64,000 nt of DNA from Synechococcus sp. WH 8016 (GTDB taxonomy: Bacteria > Cyanobacteriota > Cyanobacteriia > PCC-6307 > Cyanobiaceae). The stretch spans positions 1,178,001 to 1,242,000 of the forward strand of contig NZ_AGIK01000001.1 in the NCBI RefSeq assembly GCF_000230675.1, in the 5' to 3' direction. Below are positions 1-10,541 of the stretch, in pieces (the first letter of the stretch is position 1; every line of letters begins with the position of its first letter). Below the pieces are notes generated by a model. The model did not search any database and was not told where the DNA came from. It saw only the letters and a list, made by a program, of their open reading frames with translations. The position numbers were made by a program, and so were the translations under genes.

Positions 1-1479
1 TGCATCCAGAATCCCGGCACTCATCAGGTCTTCAAAGTTTCCGGTGAGAGCATTGAATCCCTGTCCGCTGTTGCGGACACGATCCACCACAACGTCACCG
101 TTAGAACCTGCATTTTCAGCGATCTGACGCAGGGGAGCGCTCAGGGCACGCTGAACGATTTCGACCCCGGTCTTTTGATCACCCTCCAATCCTGAGGTCA
201 GAGCATCGAGTTCTGCAGAGATATGCAGAAGGGTTGATCCACCTCCAGCAACAATGCCTTCCTCGACCGCTGCACGGGTGGCATTCAAAGCATCCTCAAT
301 GCGTAGCTTGCGGTTCTTGAGCTCCGTTTCTGTCGGGGCACCGACCTTAATGACGGCGACTCCTCCAGCGAGCTTGGCGATGCGCTCGTTGAGTTTCTCC
401 TGGTCGTATTCCGAATCCGTGTTGTCGAGCTCACGCTTGATGGAGGCAACACGGGCGCTGACGGCATCTTTGCTGTCATCGCTCGCCACGATCGTGGTGC
501 TGTCCTTGCTGATCGTGATCCGGCGTGCGCGGCCCAGGTCGTCCATCGTCACCTTGTCGAGGGTCATCGCCCTGTCTTCGCTGATCACTTGACCGCCGGT
601 CAGCACAGCAATGTCAGCAAGCGCAGCCTTCCGGCGCTCGCCAAAGGATGGAGCACGCACTGCCGCCACCTGCAGCACCCCTCTGTTCTTGTTCACTACC
701 AAGGTGGCAAGAGCTTCCCCATCCACTTCTTCGGCCAAGATCACCAGCGGTGAGCCCGATTTCTGAACCGTTTCCAACACGGGAACTAAATCGGTCACCG
801 AGCTGATCTTGCGATCGGTGAGGAGCAGTAGCGCATTCTCAAATTCACAGATCTGGCGGTCACCATCGGTGACGAAATAGGGAGAGCTGTAGCCACGATC
901 GAAGGCCATGCCCTCTGTGACTTCGAGCTCAGTGGCCAAAGACTTGGATTCCTCCACGGTGATCACACCGTCAAAGCTCACCCTGTCCATGGCCTCGGCA
1001 ACCATGCGCCCCACCTCCTCATCACCGCCTGAGCTAACCGTGGCAACCTGGCGAATCGCATCGCCGCTCACGGACTGACTGCGCTGATTCAGGCTGGCGA
1101 CCACCGCCGCCACAGCTTTTTCCATGCCTCGGCGAAGTTCGATCGGGCTGGCACCTGCGGCGGTGTTGCGAAGCCCCTCCTCAACCATCGCCTGGGCGAG
1201 CACGGTGGCAGTGGTGGTGCCATCGCCAGCTTTGTCCTTGGTCTTGGACGCCACCTGCTGGATCAGCTTGGCTCCGATGTTTTCGAACGGATCAGCAAGT
1301 TCGATTTCTTTGGCAATCGTGTCACCGTCATTGACGATGTCAGGTGCGCCGTAGGACTTCTCGAGCACCACGTTGCGGCCACGAGGTCCGATGGTGACCC
1401 GAACGGCATCGGCAAGGGCATTCATGCCTCTCTCGAGGGACTCACGTGATTCGTTCGAGAAGCTGAGAAGTTTGGCCAT
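1..1479 (-). CDS. groL: Chaperonin GroEL, 60 kDa subunit (partial, C-terminus outside window)
   Basis: ATP-dependent cytosolic chaperonin that folds proteins in a double-ring cavity. The minus strand is open from the ATG at 1479 to the window edge (493 codons), against about 540-560 residues for the family, so only the C-terminal part is missing. The product begins [20 protein letters not shown] and carries the nucleotide-binding motif GDGTTTATV (about residues 85-93) and AGGGSTLL near residue 412. No groES precedes it: upstream lies an unrelated 58-codon gene on the other strand, and I saw no CIRCE element between them. This suggests the solitary paralogue (often called groL2) rather than the groES-groL copy; the paralogue assignment is inference. 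Confidence 0.95.
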   Translation of the reverse strand, partial: MAKLLSFSNESRESLERGMNALADAVRVTIGPRGRNVVLEKSYGAPDIVNDGDTIAKEIELADPFENIGAKLIQQVASKTKDKAGDGTTTATVLAQAMVEEGLRNTAAGASPIELRRGMEKAVAAVVASLNQRSQSVSGDAIRQVATVSSGGDEEVGRMVAEAMDRVSFDGVITVEESKSLATELEVTEGMAFDRGYSSPYFVTDGDRQICEFENALLLLTDRKISSVTDLVPVLETVQKSGSPLVILAEEVDGEALATLVVNKNRGVLQVAAVRAPSFGERRKAALADIAVLTGGQVISEDRAMTLDKVTMDDLGRARRITISKDSTTIVASDDSKDAVSARVASIKRELDNTDSEYDQEKLNERIAKLAGGVAVIKVGAPTETELKNRKLRIEDALNATRAAVEEGIVAGGGSTLLHISAELDALTSGLEGDQKTGVEIVQRALSAPLRQIAENAGSNGDVVVDRVRNSGQGFNALTGNFEDLMSAGILDA

Positions 1480-1597
1480 AGTGTCAGGAACCCGAGGGTC
1501 AATCCCTTCCAGCGTCTACGACCAACCGCTCCTCTCGGAAGTGGGGAAAGCCGAATCCATGGACCAACGGCGCAAAAGGTCTGGTTAAGGTTTGGAC

Positions 1598-1774
1598 ATG
1601 AAGGATTCCGGAGCGCTGTTCTTCGTTTTCATGGCTGCCATGGCGGCAACCATGACGTTGGTCTACGTGCCGCTTCGGATTTATCTCACGGCAACGGACC
1701 GCAGTCGCAGATTGAAGTTGCTTCAGCGCATTCGTCGCTTGAGAGAGGAGCTTGGGCAGCCCCTCCAAAGCTGA
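1598..1774 (+). CDS. Small conserved membrane protein, unknown function
   Basis: A 58-residue protein starting with ATG at 1598. It has one hydrophobic segment near the N-terminus (about residues 5-27, GALFFVFMAAMAATMTLVYV) followed by a basic tail rich in Arg and Leu. This pattern suggests a single-pass membrane protein with a positively charged cytoplasmic tail. It lies divergently from groL and ends 3 bp before the convergent fabG stop. I have the impression that similar small proteins occur beside groL/fabG in marine Synechococcus, but I cannot name a family or function. A TTG at 1592 is a less likely start. Confidence 0.65.
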   Translation: MKDSGALFFVFMAAMAATMTLVYVPLRIYLTATDRSRRLKLLQRIRRLREELGQPLQS

Positions 1775-1777
1775 TCC

Positions 1778-2593
<816 letters not shown>

Positions 2594-3700
2594 CTAGACG
2601 CCCCGCATGGTCTCAATCGTGTCGATGGCATCACCCAGCAGATTGCGGAATAACTCCAATTGCTTCTGGCTGCCCATCACCACAAGAAGTTGACCAGGGC
2701 CAAGCCGTTCTTCCCCGCTGGGATTTCCCTTTAATGCGCTCCCGTCACGGATGGCCAGCACCATGGCCCCACTGCGCCGACCGAGCTGGAGCTCCGACAA
2801 GCTCTTGCTGGCTAAGTGACCCACAAGCAAGGGATCACGACTTAACCGAAATTCTTCAATTTCAAATTCCGACCCAGACAACAGATCCATAAAGTCCACA
2901 GCCAAAGGCCTCAGCGCTGTTGCTGCCATCACCCTGCCCCCAGCGACATAGGGACTCACCACAACCGTGGCTCCCGCCAGTTCAAGCTTGGCTGCCGCTT
3001 CTTCGCTATCGGCCCGAGCAATAAGCCGGCATCCAGGCTCCAAGCCTCGAGCGCTGAGCGTGACGTACAGATTGGCAGCATCGCTAGGCAAGGCCGCCAC
3101 CAGGCTTCGACAACGATGAAGTCCAGCCTCTAGGAGCGTTTCATCGAGGGTGGCATCGGCCTGGAGCACAGGCAAACCACGCTCCTCTGCCGCCAGACGG
3201 CGAGCAGAATCCAACTCCACAACAAGCACGGGAACGGTTTCCAAGAGCAGCTGTTCAGCAATCTCCCGGCCAATGCGGCCATACCCGCAAAGAATCACAT
3301 GGTTATGCATACGCCGTAGGTTTCGGCGAAACCTCAACTCCCGCAACTGACGGAAGTATCCGGATTCTGTCAGGCCGAGAATCTTTTGAATCGAGAGCTG
3401 CACCACCACGATGCCCCCAGCCACGATCAAAACGGTCACCAGCCGTCCGGCCTGGGAGAGGGGCTCCACTTCTCCATAACCGATGGTGCTGATCGTGATC
3501 AGAACCATCCACAAGCAATCACCCCAGTCCCACCCCTCCGTGATCCGATAACCAATCGCACCGCCCATGATCACGATGGCGAGGGCTAGGACGGGTAAAA
3601 GCCATGGCCTTGCCAGCTGGCGTAGCTGAGGCCGATAAAACTGAACGGAATAGGGCTGAAGCCGACGGCGTTGTTGCGACCTCCGTCGTGGCTTCTTCAT
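2594..3700 (-). CDS. Two-TM potassium channel with TrkA/RCK regulatory domain
   Basis: Predicted K+ channel of the inner membrane with a cytoplasmic gating domain. The 368-residue protein has a basic N-terminus, a first membrane segment at about 33-52, the pore signature STIGYGE near 71-77, a second membrane segment at about 86-104, then an RCK N domain with the nucleotide loop CGYGRIG at about 138-144 and a TrkA-C-like C-terminal part. This order is the MthK/Kch type. Its start codon overlaps the stop of the upstream glycosyltransferase by 4 bp, so the two are probably cotranscribed. The transported ion follows from the filter sequence; the ligand sensed by the RCK domain cannot be told. Confidence 0.88.
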   Translation of the reverse strand: MKKPRRRSQQRRRLQPYSVQFYRPQLRQLARPWLLPVLALAIVIMGGAIGYRITEGWDWGDCLWMVLITISTIGYGEVEPLSQAGRLVTVLIVAGGIVVVQLSIQKILGLTESGYFRQLRELRFRRNLRRMHNHVILCGYGRIGREIAEQLLLETVPVLVVELDSARRLAAEERGLPVLQADATLDETLLEAGLHRCRSLVAALPSDAANLYVTLSARGLEPGCRLIARADSEEAAAKLELAGATVVVSPYVAGGRVMAATALRPLAVDFMDLLSGSEFEIEEFRLSRDPLLVGHLASKSLSELQLGRRSGAMVLAIRDGSALKGNPSGEERLGPGQLLVVMGSQKQLELFRNLLGDAIDTIETMRGV

Positions 3701-4530
3701 CCGAAGCCCATCGCCTCCAACACATCCGCTTCTGAGAGTGAGCGGAGATCGTCATTGCCGAGATGCCGAATCACATCCCGCTCTGGCAGTTGATCGTCAG
3801 CCAGTCCGAGGGCCACTAAAGGAACCCCGCAAAATGTTGCCAACAGACTGGTCACAGGACAACTGGTCAACACCACGTCGGCACAGGCAATCTGCGCGGC
3901 TCTCTCGGAAAGCGAGCTCTCATCTCCGAGATGGATGGTTCGCAACCCAGGAAGCTTGGCTTTGATCGTGAGCGGTAATTGTTTCCAGCGTTCTGAGGGC
4001 CAGTCTCCCGCCATGGCCGTTGGTTGAAGCATTAAGAGAGGACCATCTCCCTGCGGCTGCCGTTCGCGAGCCTGGCTCATCAGCGCGGCAGGCAAACTGA
4101 TCCGAAAGGCTGCGGCATCCAAGCTGAGACCAAGCGGAGCCAGAAATCCAGAGAGGCGCTGCGCACTCCAGCCCTCAGCCTGGCTCGCTGTAGCAGTAGA
4201 GGCAAATCCAGCCTCTGCAACCCGCGTCGGGATATGGCTCATGGACAGCATCAGGTTGACCTGACGTCCGTCCGCAAAATTGAGGCATACCTGGAAATCA
4301 GGTTCTCGGACGGAGCCAAGGAGATTGGCCCAATCGGCCATGGTCTGAGCTGCAGAAAAATCAAAGGGAATGATTTTTTCAACCGACGGCAGCAACGTCC
4401 ACAGCGCTCGGTAAGCAGGGGAACAGGCCACCTGAATCGAAGCTCCAAGCGCGTTGGCACAGGCTGCTATGGCAGGCATACGCTCAAGCTGCTGTTGAGC
4501 TGTTCCTGGGCTTAAAACGAGAACGCGCAT
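3697..4530 (-). CDS. Glycosyltransferase family 9 (heptosyltransferase-like) protein
   Basis: A 277-residue protein with the GT-B layout of ADP-heptose:LPS heptosyltransferases. It starts [20 protein letters not shown], has [20 protein letters not shown] at the start of the C-terminal domain (the family's nucleotide-sugar region), and later [20 protein letters not shown], the usual 'seen but protected' loop before the GVPLVALG strand. It is shorter than typical WaaC/WaaF. ATG 4530 was chosen over an upstream codon at 4545 because it begins the first beta strand. The donor sugar is unknown; marine Synechococcus LPS has been described as lacking heptose, so heptose transfer should not be assumed. 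It overlaps the K+-channel gene by 4 bp. Confidence 0.75.
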   Translation of the reverse strand: MRVLVLSPGTAQQQLERMPAIAACANALGASIQVACSPAYRALWTLLPSVEKIIPFDFSAAQTMADWANLLGSVREPDFQVCLNFADGRQVNLMLSMSHIPTRVAEAGFASTATASQAEGWSAQRLSGFLAPLGLSLDAAAFRISLPAALMSQARERQPQGDGPLLMLQPTAMAGDWPSERWKQLPLTIKAKLPGLRTIHLGDESSLSERAAQIACADVVLTSCPVTSLLATFCGVPLVALGLADDQLPERDVIRHLGNDDLRSLSEADVLEAMGFG

Positions 4531-4602
4531 GAAACAACAGCACAAAGGGTGCGAGCTGATTGTATGGAGGCCGTTTCAGGTTGCTGGGAACAGGAGTCGC
4601 TT

Positions 4603-5280
4603 ATGCATCTGTTGATCGCAGCCGCTGGTAGTGGGCGGCGGATGGGAGCGACCCGCAACAAGCTGCTGCTGCCGCTGTCTGGACAACCCGTGCTGGCATG
4701 GACGCTGCAGGCAGCCCTCGCAGCTGAGACGATCCATTGGATCGGAATCATTGGTCAGGAGATTGACCGGTCCGAGATTCTCGATCTCGTGGGAGGCGCT
4801 CCCAAACCCGTCGTTTGGATTGCCGGCGGAGACAGTCGTCAAGAGTCAGTGGAACGAGGGCTGGCCGGCCTGCCAACCGCAGCCAAGCATGTGCTCATCC
4901 ATGACGGGGCCCGCTGTCTGGCCACACCAGACCTGTTTAACCGCTGTGCAGAAGCCGTTCGCGGCGGCCAGGCTGTGATTGCGGCGACCCCTGTCACCGA
5001 CACGATCAAAAAGGTCGACGAATCAGGCTTGATCACAGCAACCCCAAATCGAGCAGAGCTGTGGGCGGCCCAGACTCCGCAAGCTTTTTCAGTGGATGAA
5101 CTCCGCCAGGGTCATCGCGAAGCCCGAGCGAATGGCTGGACTGTTACCGATGACGCCTCCCTTTATGAGCGTTTGGGATGGCCAGTCAACGTGCTTGATG
5201 CTGGTCCCTCCAACATCAAAGTGACCACCCCTTTTGATCTCACTGTGGCTGCAGCCGTGCTGGCCGAACGCCAGGGTTAG
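4603..5280 (+). CDS. ispD: 2-C-methyl-D-erythritol 4-phosphate cytidylyltransferase IspD
   Basis: Makes CDP-methylerythritol from MEP and CTP, third step of the plastidial-type isoprenoid route that feeds carotenoids, phytol and quinones. The 225-residue product starts [15 protein letters not shown], the CTP-binding loop, followed by Lys20. [23 protein letters not shown] and AAQTPQAF are all typical of IspD. ATG 4603 places the glycine loop at the expected distance from the N-terminus; 18 more codons are open upstream. It diverges from the glycosyltransferase and its 3' end overlaps the convergent LD-carboxypeptidase gene by 41 bp. Confidence 0.95.
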   Translation: MHLLIAAAGSGRRMGATRNKLLLPLSGQPVLAWTLQAALAAETIHWIGIIGQEIDRSEILDLVGGAPKPVVWIAGGDSRQESVERGLAGLPTAAKHVLIHDGARCLATPDLFNRCAEAVRGGQAVIAATPVTDTIKKVDESGLITATPNRAELWAAQTPQAFSVDELRQGHREARANGWTVTDDASLYERLGWPVNVLDAGPSNIKVTTPFDLTVAAAVLAERQG

Positions 5281-6172
5281 CGCCCACGCGCAAGACCCCC
5301 TGATCTCCATCGAGGGTCGCGATCGCGCCCACCGGCAAGGCTGCATTTCCCCCCGGACCATGCCCCACCAGCAGGTTCCCCACCACAGGAATCCCTAAAT
5401 CATCGCTCCGCTCTCGCAACACCTCTTCCAAGCTGAAGCCAGCAGAGCCGGAGGCGTCATCGCAATCCAGAAATCGACCGAAGCCAAGACCGGCGAGCGA
5501 TTGGAGCAGACCTGCTAATCGCCACTGCGTGAGCATGCGATCAAGGCGATAGGGAGCTTCGCCGATGTCTTCAATCACCAACACAACGCCACGCAGATCC
5601 GGAAGGAAAGGGCTCCCGATCAAATGGGACGCCACCGTTAAATTCAGGGTCAATAACGGGCCAACAGCCACGCCTCCCCGCCAGGGAACCCCTTGAAGAT
5701 CCGGCAGGGCGTGGCCAAAGAGCAGATCATGCAAACGCTGCTGACTCCACTCGGGTTCATCGGCGAGGGTTGTGATTAAGGGCCCATGGACGCCCCCGCA
5801 CACACCAGCCGCCATACGAGCGCAGAGCAGTGCGGTCACATCCGAGAAGCCCAGCAACCATCCAGGCTGCCAAGCGAAAGGCTGCTCCAAAAGTCTGGCT
5901 GCTCCCCAGCCGCCGCGTGCACAGGCCAAGAGGGCGGCATTGGGAACCGCTTGAAAATCACGAAGACGTTCCTCATCCCGTCCCGCCAGATAGCCCCAGC
6001 GCCGTTGGCTGATGACATCCGGACGGATTCGCAATCCCCAGCTGTCCAGAATCGAGATCCCCCGCCGAAGGTTGTCTGTGTTGTCAAGCGCAGAGCTGGC
6101 GGCCACCACGGCCACCTCATCTCCCGATTGAAGAGGGAAAAGCAACACGTCAGAGCCGTCTGTGCTGTGCAT
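5240..6172 (-). CDS. ldcA: LD-carboxypeptidase, peptidase family S66
   Basis: Predicted serine carboxypeptidase cleaving the terminal D-Ala from murein tetrapeptides in peptidoglycan recycling; family S66 also contains the microcin-immunity protein MccF. In the 310-residue product the triad can be placed at Ser110 in LGFSDVTA, Glu201 in [16 protein letters not shown] and His271 in [11 protein letters not shown]. These agree with family spacing. Its ATG overlaps the ubiA stop by one base (TGATG), implying an operon with ubiA, and the 3' end overlaps ispD antisense. The family is clear; LdcA versus MccF-like specificity is not. Confidence 0.85.
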   Translation of the reverse strand: MHSTDGSDVLLFPLQSGDEVAVVAASSALDNTDNLRRGISILDSWGLRIRPDVISQRRWGYLAGRDEERLRDFQAVPNAALLACARGGWGAARLLEQPFAWQPGWLLGFSDVTALLCARMAAGVCGGVHGPLITTLADEPEWSQQRLHDLLFGHALPDLQGVPWRGGVAVGPLLTLNLTVASHLIGSPFLPDLRGVVLVIEDIGEAPYRLDRMLTQWRLAGLLQSLAGLGFGRFLDCDDASGSAGFSLEEVLRERSDDLGIPVVGNLLVGHGPGGNAALPVGAIATLDGDQGVLRVGANPGVRPARLQPQ

Positions 6173-7059
6173 CAGCCCAGCCGCCCGAGAACGAGACCCA
6201 ACAACAGCAACGCGCCCAAGCGCACCTGCTGACTGAAATGAAGGCCATACATAGACATGGATTGTTGCTGGACACTTTTGAGGGCTCGCGTTGCACGTTG
6301 CATCCCAAAGGCCACCACCAGCCAGAACGGCCAGAAAATAACTCCGATTCCGGCAAAGGCGGCGGCAACAGCCAGGGCCAGCATCGAGAGCGCATAGGTG
6401 ACAGCCACGACGCGCAAGACGGACGGACCGAGGCTCAGTGCGCTGCTGTTTAACGCCATCCGGGCGTCATCCGGACGATCCGCCATCGCATACACCGTGT
6501 CAAAGGAGAACGTCCACAGCAAGGTGGCAAGCCAACAACCTGCCAAGGGCCAACCGCCATTGAGATCGCCGGTTTGAGCGGCCCAAGGGATCAACACCGC
6601 GAAGCCCCAGCACAAGGCCAGGACTGCCTGGGGGTAGGCGAACCAACGCTTGGCAGAGGGGTAGATCAAGATCGGCGGCAGGGCGAAACACGCCAACACA
6701 AGGCAGAGGTTGCGCACGGAAGCCGGCAAGCTCAGCACCACGCTCAAACTGATGATCAACAGCACGATCAACACAACAACGGCCTGGACAACGCTCAAAC
6801 TTCCTTGCGCAAGCGGACGCTGCTTCGTGCGTTCCACAAAGCGGTCGATGCGTCGATCCCATAAATCATTGGCGATGCAACCCGCTCCACTCACCGCCAG
6901 GCCGCCGAGCACGATCAAGAGCACAAGGGCTGGAGAGGGCGGGGCATTCGGCGTGAGCCAGAGACTCCAGCCGGCTGGGATCAGCAAAATCAGTCTTCCG
7001 CTGGGTTTGTTCCAACGCAACAGGGCCACCCATGGAGCCAGGGTTTGACGAAACAACAT
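6172..7059 (-). CDS. ubiA: 4-hydroxybenzoate polyprenyltransferase, UbiA family
   Basis: Integral-membrane prenyltransferase; in cyanobacteria the 4-hydroxybenzoate enzyme is the committed step to plastoquinone. The 295-residue protein has the first Asp-rich motif GCIANDLWDRRIDRFVERT (NDxxDxxxD) and the second one near YAMADRPDDARM, with about eight hydrophobic segments. ATG 7059 (MLFRQTLAPWVALLRWNKPSG) is preferred over a TTG at 7083. It is the first gene of a two-gene unit with ldcA and diverges from ppx across about 100 bp. Other UbiA members (tocopherol, chlorophyll synthase) have different flanking motifs, but substrate assignment is from family resemblance. Confidence 0.88.
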   Translation of the reverse strand: MLFRQTLAPWVALLRWNKPSGRLILLIPAGWSLWLTPNAPPSPALVLLIVLGGLAVSGAGCIANDLWDRRIDRFVERTKQRPLAQGSLSVVQAVVVLIVLLIISLSVVLSLPASVRNLCLVLACFALPPILIYPSAKRWFAYPQAVLALCWGFAVLIPWAAQTGDLNGGWPLAGCWLATLLWTFSFDTVYAMADRPDDARMALNSSALSLGPSVLRVVAVTYALSMLALAVAAAFAGIGVIFWPFWLVVAFGMQRATRALKSVQQQSMSMYGLHFSQQVRLGALLLLGLVLGRLG

Positions 7060-7160
7060 GCGCTTAGCGGAGCTGACTGACAAAAAGAACTCCGGCTTGG
7101 AAACCTTAAACAGAGCTTCTCGCTGTCTGCTTGAGGCAGAGTGGAAGGGCTTTCAGCGCG

Positions 7161-8771
7161 GTGCGTGAAGTGACAGCAGGGCCGAGCTTTCAAAACGGTC
7201 GAGCCTTGCGGAAGATTGCCGCAATCGATATCGGCACCAATTCCACCCACCTCTTGGTGGCCTCTGTCGATCCGGAGCTGCGAACCTTCAGCATCGAGTT
7301 AGCGGAGAAATCCACCACACGGTTGGGGGAACGAGACCCCGAAACCGGCAATCTCTCCGAGGCCGCCATCGAACGCGGGCTCGAAGCGCTTCGTCGCTTT
7401 CGCGAGCTCGCCCTGAGTCATCAGGTTGAACAGATCGTGACCGCAGCCACCAGCGCGGTGCGAGAGGCCCCGAATGGTCGGGACTTTTTGCAGGCGATTC
7501 AAGAGCAGCTCGAGCTCGAAGTTGATCTCGTGAGTGGCCCAGAAGAAGCCCGCTTGATCTACCTAGGGGTGCTCTCAGGCATGCCTTTTGGAGACTGTCC
7601 GCATCTTGTGCTGGACATCGGAGGCGGCTCCACAGAGTTGATTCTTGCGGATGGTCGTGATGCTCGAGCACTCACCAGTACAAGGGTTGGCGCGGTACGA
7701 CTCCAACGTGATTTCATCCAAGATGACCCGATGCCCCGGCAGCGTCGGACCTTCCTGGAAGCCTTCATCCAAGGGTCTCTAGAACCTGCCGTCAACAAAG
7801 TGCTGCGCAGGATCACCCCTGAAGAAACACCCGTGATGGTGGCCACCAGTGGCACCGCAATGGCCATCGGAGCCCTAGCCGCCAGTGAGGAGGATCGTCC
7901 ACCGCTGAAGCTTCACGGTTATCGCGTCAGCAAACAACGGCTCGACCGGGTGGTTGATCGCTTGGTGGTGATGACACCGGAGCAACGCAAAGGGTTGTCA
8001 CCCATCAATGATCGACGCGCAGAAATTATCGTTCCAGGGGCCTTGATTCTTCAAACCAGCATGCAGATGTTGGGAGCGAAAGAGCTGGTTCTGAGTGAGC
8101 GAGCGCTTCGCGAAGGCCTGATCGTTGATTGGATGTTGCGTCACGGCCTTCTGGAAGACCGTTTCAGCTTTCAAAGCAGCATCCGACAGCGCACCGTGAT
8201 CCACCAGGTGCAGCGTTTTGCCGTGAATCAAGCGCGAGCCGAGCGTGTGGCCTCCCATGCCCTCACTCTTTATGACAACACCAAAGACCATCTCCACCGT
8301 GATGATGGCTCAGGCCGAGACTTGCTTTGGGCCGCCGCGATGCTTCACGCCTGCGGGCAACACATCAATCTCAGCGCTTATCACAAGCACTCCTGGTATC
8401 TGATTCGCCATGGAGAACTGCTTGGCTATTCAGAAGCGGAGCACTTAATGGTGGCTGCCATCGCGCGCTATCACCGCCGCAGCCTTCCCAAAAAGAGGCA
8501 TGAATCCTGGCAAGCGCTGCAAAGCCGTGAAAATCGACGCACCGTCTCAGAGATGGCCTTACTGCTCAGGCTGGCGGTTGCCCTCGATCGACGTCCAGAG
8601 CCGGTGGTCAAAACCTTGGGGGTCCACGTCCAAAACGAAGATCTAGTCCTGGAGCTCGTCGGAGAACAGGCTGATCAGAATCTGAGTGTGGAGCAGTGGA
8701 GCTTGGAAAGCTGTGCCCCCATTTTGAAGGAGGTCACCGGATTGAACCTCAAGCTCAAGGTTCAGGGGTGA
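7161..8771 (+). CDS. ppx: Exopolyphosphatase, Ppx/GppA family
   Basis: Releases phosphate from polyphosphate ends, and in the same family hydrolyses pppGpp. The product has the actin-like ATPase fold: AAIDIGTNSTHLLVASV (phosphate-1), LVLDIGGGSTELIL (phosphate-2) and MVATSGTAMAIGALA, followed by a C-terminal HD-like helical domain (LHACGQHINLSAYHKHSWYLI). The start is uncertain: GTG at 7161 (536 residues) has GGAAGG 12 nt upstream, while a TTG at 7131 gives 546. The stop overlaps the convergent RodZ-like gene by 17 bp. Confidence 0.92.
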   Translation: MREVTAGPSFQNGRALRKIAAIDIGTNSTHLLVASVDPELRTFSIELAEKSTTRLGERDPETGNLSEAAIERGLEALRRFRELALSHQVEQIVTAATSAVREAPNGRDFLQAIQEQLELEVDLVSGPEEARLIYLGVLSGMPFGDCPHLVLDIGGGSTELILADGRDARALTSTRVGAVRLQRDFIQDDPMPRQRRTFLEAFIQGSLEPAVNKVLRRITPEETPVMVATSGTAMAIGALAASEEDRPPLKLHGYRVSKQRLDRVVDRLVVMTPEQRKGLSPINDRRAEIIVPGALILQTSMQMLGAKELVLSERALREGLIVDWMLRHGLLEDRFSFQSSIRQRTVIHQVQRFAVNQARAERVASHALTLYDNTKDHLHRDDGSGRDLLWAAAMLHACGQHINLSAYHKHSWYLIRHGELLGYSEAEHLMVAAIARYHRRSLPKKRHESWQALQSRENRRTVSEMALLLRLAVALDRRPEPVVKTLGVHVQNEDLVLELVGEQADQNLSVEQWSLESCAPILKEVTGLNLKLKVQG

Positions 8772-9564
8772 GGGGATACCAACGCAACTGATCGATGTTG
8801 CCCAAGGCCCTCGGTGAGCCATCCCCGTAGCGCAACCGAACCAAATCGGGTCGTCCCGCGAAGACTTCAAGCCCCTGATCGCCCTCAAACCGTTTGAGTT
8901 CGCTCAGAGTGCCCTCAAAGAGCACCTCTCCACTCCCATTGCGGACAGAGACCCAGCTCGGTTGTGAACTATCAAGGGCGACGGATCCTGGAGTGTTGTT
9001 ATCGACGCCAACCGCCACGTCCACAGCTGAACCGTTGTCACTGGCTGCCATCGGCTGAGGCACAGGTTGCTCCGTTGCTGCCTCGCTGCTCACTGCTGCT
9101 GGTTGCTGACGGTTGCCGCGAAAAGCAATAGCGCTGATCGCTGTCACCCCAACGAGAAGCAAAGGAATGGCTGCATTCCTGATCCAGCGACCCATCTGTG
9201 CATCGTCCTGCTGGCCCTGGGGTGCATCGGCAGATCCGGAGCGTTCGTAACTGCCACGCTTTGCTGGCGCCCCCTTCGTCTCACGGAGCTGAGCTTGGAA
9301 TTGTTGAACCAGAGGACCGGGATCCAATCCCAATTTCTGCGCGACTCGCCGCAGCATTCCGCAAATGAAGACGGGTTCTGGAAGATTGTCCCGATCCCCA
9401 TTCTCTAAAGCTTCAAGCTGCTCTTTGCCCATGCGCAGCGAATCGGCAAAGGCTTGGCACGTTATCCCTTGACTTTCCCGCTCTTCCTTTAAGACACGGC
9501 CCAGTGAGACAAGTTCGTCCTGACGGAAATCTGAATGATCGATATCTTCCCTAACCTCAGCCAT
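8755..9564 (-). CDS. RodZ-like helix-turn-helix membrane protein
   Basis: A 269-residue protein with an N-terminal XRE-type helix-turn-helix (about 18-75; LGRVLKEERESQGITCQAFA, then LEALENGD), a linker, one membrane segment (about 130-148, AIPLLLVGVTAISAIAF), a low-complexity stretch and a C-terminal beta domain (SWVSVRNGSGEVLFEGTLSE) like DUF4115. This is the architecture of RodZ, which links MreB to the envelope and shapes rod cells. A transcriptional role is possible but the membrane anchor argues for the cytoskeletal one. It lies upstream of nothing on its strand and converges with ppx. Confidence 0.8.
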   Translation of the reverse strand: MAEVREDIDHSDFRQDELVSLGRVLKEERESQGITCQAFADSLRMGKEQLEALENGDRDNLPEPVFICGMLRRVAQKLGLDPGPLVQQFQAQLRETKGAPAKRGSYERSGSADAPQGQQDDAQMGRWIRNAAIPLLLVGVTAISAIAFRGNRQQPAAVSSEAATEQPVPQPMAASDNGSAVDVAVGVDNNTPGSVALDSSQPSWVSVRNGSGEVLFEGTLSELKRFEGDQGLEVFAGRPDLVRLRYGDGSPRALGNIDQLRWYPLTPEP

Positions 9565-9674
9565 TCCATGGATTCACCGTTTAAAAATTTTAGTTGCGTT
9601 TCGCCAAAATGTCAGCCAGATCAATTGTTCACCCAATCAATGAGTGAGGTAATTTTGAAATTAAAGGGTTGAAA

Positions 9675-9746
<72 letters not shown>

Positions 9747-9785
9747 CGAATGCAAATCTTAAACCACAACGGGGAAGCCTGATAC

Positions 9786-10541
9786 TTAATGAGTAGGGCG
9801 AAACAGGTGATCATGATCTGGCGAGTAAAGCTTGGAGCGCTGCCGTCCTGCCTTTAGTGCTGGACTCACGACATAAAGAGTGGTGCGGATCAGATTTTGC
9901 TCGCGAGAGATCGCTGCCATGCGATCCAATGGGACGACTTGCAACCATTCATCAGACCAACTCACACGGTGACCAATAGCAACCGGTGTATCAGGCGAAT
10001 AATGCTTCAACAATGTTGCTTGCACCTCTTCAACATGGCGAGCACTCAGATAGAGACAGAGCGATGCTTTGAGGCGGGCGAGATTCTCCAAACTCTCCGT
10101 TTCTGGAACCCCCGTGCGTCCACCGGCCCTCCCAAGAACAATGGTCTGGACAAGGCCAGGGATCGTGAGTTCAGCCCCTAAGGCCGAAGCGGTCGCCTGA
10201 TAAGCGCTGATGCCTGGAACCACATCGACAGCAATACCAGCGTCGTTTAAACCACAAATTTGCTCTGAAAGAGCTCCATACAGGCAGGGATCACCATCAT
10301 GAAGACGCACAACCTGGAGGCCCTTCTTCGCTCGATCAATCATCAGTGGAAGCACGTCTTCAAGCGTGAGGGTGCTACTTCGGATCTTTTCGCAATGATC
10401 AGGGGCTAAGGCCGCGATCTGAGGCGACACCAACGAATCTGTCCAGATCAAAACCTGAGCAGATTGCAAGCGATTCTCCGCACGGCGCGTAAGGAGATCA
10501 GGAGCTCCGGGCCCTGCACCGACAATCGACACTGTGGTCAT
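9786..10541 (-). CDS. cobM: Precorrin-4 C11-methyltransferase
   Basis: SAM-dependent methylation of the corrin ring at C-11 in cobalamin synthesis, cytosolic. The 251-residue protein begins [20 protein letters not shown], the glycine-rich N-terminal motif of the tetrapyrrole methylase family, with [15 protein letters not shown] and [20 protein letters not shown] as the second and third family motifs; the latter is typical of CobM/CbiF. The start overlaps the lgt stop by 4 bp, so the gene is the last of a petC-petA-lgt-cobM run. tRNA-Val follows. I saw no cobalamin riboswitch upstream. Confidence 0.9.
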   Translation of the reverse strand: MTTVSIVGAGPGAPDLLTRRAENRLQSAQVLIWTDSLVSPQIAALAPDHCEKIRSSTLTLEDVLPLMIDRAKKGLQVVRLHDGDPCLYGALSEQICGLNDAGIAVDVVPGISAYQATASALGAELTIPGLVQTIVLGRAGGRTGVPETESLENLARLKASLCLYLSARHVEEVQATLLKHYSPDTPVAIGHRVSWSDEWLQVVPLDRMAAISREQNLIRTTLYVVSPALKAGRQRSKLYSPDHDHLFRPTH

